Shown in pieces: positions 7,660-10,937 of a DNA stretch of 10,937 nt (position 1 is the first letter of the stretch; each line of letters opens with the position of its first letter). Source of the DNA: Deltaproteobacteria bacterium (lineage in GTDB: Bacteria; Desulfobacterota; Desulfomonilia; UBA1062); assembly GCA_003643935.1 (NCBI GenBank), contig QMLJ01000011.1, positions 1 to 10,937 of the forward strand, read 5' to 3'. A program made the translations under genes and the position numbers. The notes under the pieces were generated by a model. That model ran no database searches, was not told where the DNA came from, and saw nothing but the letters and a program-made list of their open reading frames with translations.

Positions 7660-7794
7660 ATGGACATAGCTGTATCAGCTACTTGTCGTCAGCATTGGGA
7701 TAACGAAAATACACAAGGGTATGACTCACTTGCCCTGGCATGGATAGAAAGTCCTTTGTGGATCGCGGAGCACTGGAGCTTTTATGAAGTATAG
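7660..7794 (+). CDS. Doubtful 44-residue ORF upstream of and overlapping murI
   Basis: ATG 7660 is preceded by AGGGA (7649-7653) at a workable 6-base distance. It opens a 44-codon frame that ends with TAG at 7792-7794, 11 bases inside murI. The predicted peptide starts MDIAVSATCRQHW and is unusually rich in tryptophan (positions 14, 28, 34 and 39). It has no signal peptide, membrane helix or family I recognise. Its codons do not show the ATA/AGG preference clearly, and the length is within what chance gives. If translated, its end would carry ribosomes onto the murI start, so it could act as a leader peptide. It is more likely non-coding. Confidence 0.2.
   Translation: MDIAVSATCRQHWDNENTQGYDSLALAWIESPLWIAEHWSFYEV
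7667..7681 (+). repeat. Short hairpin TAGCTG-TAT-CAGCTA in the murI leader
   Basis: A perfect 6-bp stem with a 3-base loop lies about 100 bases before murI. The sequence ATAGCTG (7666-7672) can also pair with CAGCTAT at 7591-7597, giving a 7-bp long-range alternative. Two mutually exclusive pairings could be chance in a region with several AGCT-containing words. No T-run follows, so this is not a terminator. Confidence 0.3.
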
Positions 7795-8599
7795 CAAGAT
7801 TGGCGTATTTGACTCAGGAATGGGGGGGCTTACCGTCCTGAAGGAATTACTTGAGCGTATAAAAGGCCTGGACATGGTATACTTTGGTGATACTGCCCGA
7901 CTTCCATACGGTACAAAATCTCCTGGCGTCATAAGGCAATACACGCTCGAATGCTCCAGGTTCCTTGTAGACAAGGGCATAGACATGCTAGTTCTTGCAT
8001 GCAACACCGCATCTGCCCATGCCATATCAGTAGCCAGGGAAGAGCTGGGTATACCTGTCATGGGTGTCATAGATGCGGGGGTTAGGGCAGCTGTATCCAC
8101 TGGTGCATCGAGGATAGGGGTGATAGGTACACCGGCCACCATAAGGAGTAACGCCTATGCCGAGGCCATAAAGGCTCTAAGACCGGATGTCGATATTGTT
8201 AGCAAGGCATGCCCGCTCTTTGTACCCCTGGTAGAGGAAGGTATGCTGGACGACGAGGTGACCGAGATGGTTGCAAGGAGATACCTTAAAGACCTCATAT
8301 CGCAAGGCATAGAAACCCTATTGCTCGGATGCACCCACTACCCCCTACTAAAAAATGTAATCCAAAAGGTAATGGGGAGTGGAGTCAACATAGTGGATTC
8401 AGCTGCAACAACGGCTAGAGCAGTTACCCGTATGGTGAAAGGAGAATACGAGTGTAAGGATTCTTCAGATGTGGTATATTATTTCACGGACCTGACACAA
8501 TCATACCTGAAACTGGGCGAGCTGGTTCTAGGCCGACCCATGGAAAACGTTGAAAAGGTGGACCTGGATGGACGCTTAGGTGGTGGGAGTAATGGCTAG
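7784..8599 (+). CDS. murI: Glutamate racemase
   Basis: It interconverts L- and D-glutamate in the cytosol, supplying D-glutamate for the second residue of the peptidoglycan stem peptide. The 271-residue length is typical. Substrate-binding elements are [11 protein letters not shown] (9-19, with D10 and S11) and [13 protein letters not shown] (34-46). The two catalytic cysteines are Cys73 in LACNTAS and Cys183 in LGCTHYPLL, the latter followed by His185. VMGVIDAG (92-99) lies between them. Nothing is missing or interrupted. ATG 7784 has GGAG 5 bases upstream. The 3' end overlaps the EF-G-like gene by 8 bases, so the two are probably one transcript with coupled translation. The call is secure. 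Confidence 0.96.
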   Translation: MKYSKIGVFDSGMGGLTVLKELLERIKGLDMVYFGDTARLPYGTKSPGVIRQYTLECSRFLVDKGIDMLVLACNTASAHAISVAREELGIPVMGVIDAGVRAAVSTGASRIGVIGTPATIRSNAYAEAIKALRPDVDIVSKACPLFVPLVEEGMLDDEVTEMVARRYLKDLISQGIETLLLGCTHYPLLKNVIQKVMGSGVNIVDSAATTARAVTRMVKGEYECKDSSDVVYYFTDLTQSYLKLGELVLGRPMENVEKVDLDGRLGGGSNG

Positions 8600-10610
8600 G
8601 GATATTGCAAGGGTCAGGAACATAGGCTTTGTGGCACATATAGATGCCGGCAAGACCACTGTAACCGAAAGGGTCCTTTTTTACACTGGAAGGATACACC
8701 GCATGGGTGAGGTTCACGACGGTCAGGCAACCATGGACTGGATGCCACAGGAGCAGGAAAGGGGCATTACCATAACATCGGCCGTGACAACATGCCTATG
8801 GAAATCAAACGAGATCCATATAATAGACACACCTGGCCATGTTGATTTTACAATAGAGGTAGAGCGCAGCCTAAGGGTCTTAGATGGTGCAATAATGATA
8901 CTCTGCGGCGTGGGCGGGGTTGAAGCACAGACCGAGACCGTGTGGCACCAGGCCAGGAAATACAAGGTGCCCATGATAGCATTTGTTAACAAGCTTGACA
9001 GGCTGGGAGCTGACTTTAACAGGGTTGTCAGGCAGATGAGAGAACATTTTGATCTCCCAATACTACCGGTACAGATTCCTTTTTACGACGGGCCTGAATT
9101 CAAGGGTGTCATTGACCTTATACGCTGGTGTAAGATCCTGTGGAGAGACGATGACCAGGGCGTGACCTATTCCGAGTTTCCAATAGACGAGGACATGCTG
9201 GAAGAGGCCGGAGTTGCAAGGGAAAAGATGATAGAGACCATTGCAGACTTGGATGATACCATAATGGAGAAATATATATCCGGCGAGGACATGGATGAAC
9301 AGAGCCTTAATGCAGCAATAAGGAGGCTTACCATCAACAACATGGCAGTGCCTGTGCTCTTGGGATCTGCCCTCAGAAACAAGGGCATACAGCCTTTAAT
9401 GGATGCAATAGTTAACTACCTGCCTTCCCCAAATGATATACATCCTGTTGTTATCCATGATACCGTGACCGGTGAAGAACTCGAGATCACTAGTAATCCA
9501 AGGGGCCCCTTATGCGTATATGTATTCAAGATCTACATGGAAGAAGGGAGGAGGCTCGTATATCTCAGGGTATACTCCGGGACACTCAAGGTTGGATCCG
9601 AGGTCTACAATGCCACCAGGGGCAAGACGGAAAGAATAGCCAGGCTCTTTAGGATGCATGCGCATCACAAAGAGCGACTGGATAAGGCGGTTGCAGGAGA
9701 TATAGTTGCCACTGTGGGATTGAAGGAGTCCATCACAGGTGATACCCTGACCGAGAAGGGCCATTCTTTTGTCCTGGAACCCATAAGTGCATCCAAACCC
9801 GTTATATCCGTTGCAGTGGAGCCCAAGACAGGAGGTGATACCCTAAAAAGGCTTGTGAGTGCAACCGAGAAATTAACCATAGAAGACCCCACGTTAAAGG
9901 TTCATGAGGACCCAGATACAGGTCAGCTAATATTAGAGGGAATGGGTGAGCTTCACCTTGAAATAGCGACTGAAAGATTAAAGAGTGACTTTGGACTTGA
10001 CATAAATGTTAGTAAGCCCCAGGTACTCTATTGTGCAACCGCTGAGAAGGAGGCCATGTCCGAAGTTACCTTTGACAAGAAGATAGGCGAAGATATACAC
10101 TATGGCAAGGTTGGGCTTATGGTTATACCGGGCCAGAGAGGGGGTGGTAACACCTTCTACATAGAGGTTAGCCTACCGGCTGATATACACGATGCAATAA
10201 GAATGGGTCTTGAAGAAGCGTGCCTGTCTGACCCGGTGCATGGCTACGAGGTGGTTGATGTAAATGTGAAAGTAGTTATGCCCGAACTTGATGCAAGAAC
10301 GACGGCCATCGGTGTGAAGATAGCCGCTCACATGGCATTGCAGGATGCCTTGAGAAAGGCAGGTATTGTCATACTGGAACCTGTCATGGAAATGGAATTA
10401 CTTGTCCCGGAAGAATATGTAGGGGATGTTGTGGGGGACTTAAGTTCAAGGAAGGCAGATATAATAGGTGTAGAGCCAAAGGGACAGTTTCACGAGATCA
10501 AGGCAAGGATATACCTCTCAAGGACCTTTGGCTACTCAACTGATCTCAGGTCCCTCACAAAAGGTAGGGGAAGTTTCACCATGAAGTTCCTGGGATTTGA
10601 CAGGTTGTAA
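8592..10610 (+). CDS. Elongation factor G-like GTPase, divergent domain IV (EF-G paralogue)
   Basis: This is a 672-residue translational GTPase, slightly short against about 690-705 for canonical EF-G. The G domain is complete: AHIDAGKTT (15-23), RGITIT (58-63) in switch I, DTPGH with catalytic-type His83, NKLD (133-136) and GSAL (258-261). Domains II (about 305-400) and III (about 403-480, with [10 protein letters not shown]) are standard, and domain V keeps [15 protein letters not shown] and GYSTDLRS. Domain IV differs. The usual GGRGQYGHV element is replaced by text around 497-509, and the tip loop normally reading DGSYHxVDSS becomes PELDARTTA (564-572), without the conserved His. This points to a second-type EF-G, such as a recycling-specialised or stress paralogue, rather than the housekeeping translocase. 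No str-operon genes are near. I chose ATG 8592 (AGGTGG 8 bases upstream) over GTG 8580, because [18 protein letters not shown] matches the family start. It overlaps murI by 8 bases. Confidence 0.92.
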   Translation: MARDIARVRNIGFVAHIDAGKTTVTERVLFYTGRIHRMGEVHDGQATMDWMPQEQERGITITSAVTTCLWKSNEIHIIDTPGHVDFTIEVERSLRVLDGAIMILCGVGGVEAQTETVWHQARKYKVPMIAFVNKLDRLGADFNRVVRQMREHFDLPILPVQIPFYDGPEFKGVIDLIRWCKILWRDDDQGVTYSEFPIDEDMLEEAGVAREKMIETIADLDDTIMEKYISGEDMDEQSLNAAIRRLTINNMAVPVLLGSALRNKGIQPLMDAIVNYLPSPNDIHPVVIHDTVTGEELEITSNPRGPLCVYVFKIYMEEGRRLVYLRVYSGTLKVGSEVYNATRGKTERIARLFRMHAHHKERLDKAVAGDIVATVGLKESITGDTLTEKGHSFVLEPISASKPVISVAVEPKTGGDTLKRLVSATEKLTIEDPTLKVHEDPDTGQLILEGMGELHLEIATERLKSDFGLDINVSKPQVLYCATAEKEAMSEVTFDKKIGEDIHYGKVGLMVIPGQRGGGNTFYIEVSLPADIHDAIRMGLEEACLSDPVHGYEVVDVNVKVVMPELDARTTAIGVKIAAHMALQDALRKAGIVILEPVMEMELLVPEEYVGDVVGDLSSRKADIIGVEPKGQFHEIKARIYLSRTFGYSTDLRSLTKGRGSFTMKFLGFDRL

Positions 10611-10620
10611 AGGCTTTAGT

Positions 10621-10937
10621 ATGCCCATAAAAAGGCTTAGATGGATTGTAGACATTGTCTTTCTAACGCTCAGCATCTGGATAGTATCGGGTATAATAAC
10701 AGATGTACTCTCATACAGACTCTACAGGATACCCGTACCGGAAAGGAAAATGGAAAGGTCTTTTGATAAGGATAGACATATATCATCACGCGGACCTCAG
10801 TATTATGCCGTTATACAGCAGAGAAACCTTTTCCACGCAAAGGAGATAGATACCGTATCTCGGGCAAAGAAATCCGAAGAGGACATTGTAAGACCCCTTG
10901 CCGAGATGGGCCTGGTATTAAGGGGTACTATAACAGG
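10621..10937 (+). CDS. gspC: Type II secretion system protein C-like (GspC), N-terminal part
   Basis: The first 105 codons run off the right edge without a stop. The ATG at 10621 follows the EF-G stop by 10 bases and has AAAGG about 7 bases upstream. The predicted protein has a basic start (MPIKRLR), one membrane helix (about 8-30, WIVDIVFLTLSIWIVSGIITDVL), a charged linker, then YYAVIQQRNLF (61-71). After a variable stretch comes PLAEMGLVLRGTIT at the edge. The short pattern Y..I..RNLF followed by a hydrophobic strand ending LxGT matches the homology region of GspC/PilP-like proteins. GspC spans the inner membrane and uses this region to contact the secretin GspD. PulC-type proteins usually continue to a PDZ or coiled-coil end, which is out of view. 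The family call is good but rests on a partial protein; a PilP-like protein is the main alternative. Confidence 0.72.
   Translation, partial: MPIKRLRWIVDIVFLTLSIWIVSGIITDVLSYRLYRIPVPERKMERSFDKDRHISSRGPQYYAVIQQRNLFHAKEIDTVSRAKKSEEDIVRPLAEMGLVLRGTIT

Larger units (their letters stand above)
7438..7783. other. 346-base intergenic region between divergent thiolase and murI genes
   Basis: This is the only gap over 300 bases in the window. The thiolase-proximal half is AT-rich and holds the thiolase ribosome site (7441-7455, read on -), a possible extended -10 element on the minus strand, and the inverted repeat CTAGAA-AG-TTCTAG. The middle has the palindrome AGCTATAGCT (7592-7601) and a perfect TTGACA (7601-7606) with no well-spaced -10 box. 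The murI-proximal part has a doubtful 44-codon ORF and a 6-bp stem at 7667-7681. GGAG at 7775-7778 is the murI ribosome site. I recognise no known riboswitch, tRNA or other RNA family here. Confidence 0.6.

Noticed and set aside
8580..8591. GTG 8580 (or GTG 8583) as the start of the EF-G gene
   Set aside because: EF-G proteins begin close to the MAR(D/E) text. ATG 8592 gives that start and has AGGTGG at a suitable distance.
1..10937. CRISPR arrays, transposases, integrases, tRNA or rRNA genes, toxin-antitoxin pairs
   Set aside because: I saw no direct-repeat arrays, no terminal inverted repeats flanking a gene, no tRNA-like or rRNA text, and no mobile-element proteins. Gene style is uniform across the window.

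Overview
The window looks like chromosomal DNA from a diderm (Gram-negative) bacterium. The evidence is a lipopolysaccharide-export permease pair (lptF/lptG) at the left edge and the start of a type II secretion gspC-like gene at the right edge. All genes share one codon style: Ile is mostly ATA, Arg is mostly AGG, and GC is moderate. Together with pyruvate phosphate dikinase, a stand-alone thiolase and a second-type elongation factor G, this suggests an anaerobic lineage of the Desulfobacterota/'Deltaproteobacteria' kind. That placement is inference from gene content and style, not a match to a known genome. No mobile element, CRISPR array, rRNA or tRNA was recognised.

Layout. Positions 1-2757 (+) hold the 3' end of lptF, then lptG, then a COG2509-like FAD-dependent oxidoreductase that overlaps lptG by 8 bases. 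A weak hairpin plus T-run follows. Positions 2865-6127 (+) hold ppdK (pyruvate phosphate dikinase) and tmk (thymidylate kinase), joined by a 1-base overlap TAGTG. A perfect 12-bp inverted repeat separates tmk from a convergent thiolase gene (6187-7437, -). The 346-base gap 7438-7783 lies between the divergent thiolase and murI. It is AT-rich near the thiolase and holds several short palindromes, a possible thiolase promoter and a doubtful 44-residue ORF. Positions 7784-10937 (+) hold murI (glutamate racemase), fusA (EF-G-like, 8-base overlap with murI) and the first 105 codons of a gspC-like gene.

How they fit together. LptF/LptG are the membrane part of the LPS-export ABC transporter, and MurI makes D-glutamate for peptidoglycan. 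The GspC-like protein would link the inner-membrane type II secretion platform to the outer-membrane secretin, so envelope biogenesis is a theme. PpdK and the thiolase belong to central carbon metabolism (pyruvate/PEP and acetyl-CoA/acetoacetyl-CoA), and Tmk supplies dTDP. The EF-G gene is not in a ribosomal-protein (str) operon, and its domain IV departs strongly from canonical EF-G.

The most notable observations are an apparent ACG start codon for lptG, the divergent domain IV of the EF-G paralogue, the thiolase with an unusual active-site context and extended loop, and the uncharacterised flavoprotein coupled to lptG. I see no clear sign of a wholly new multi-gene system.
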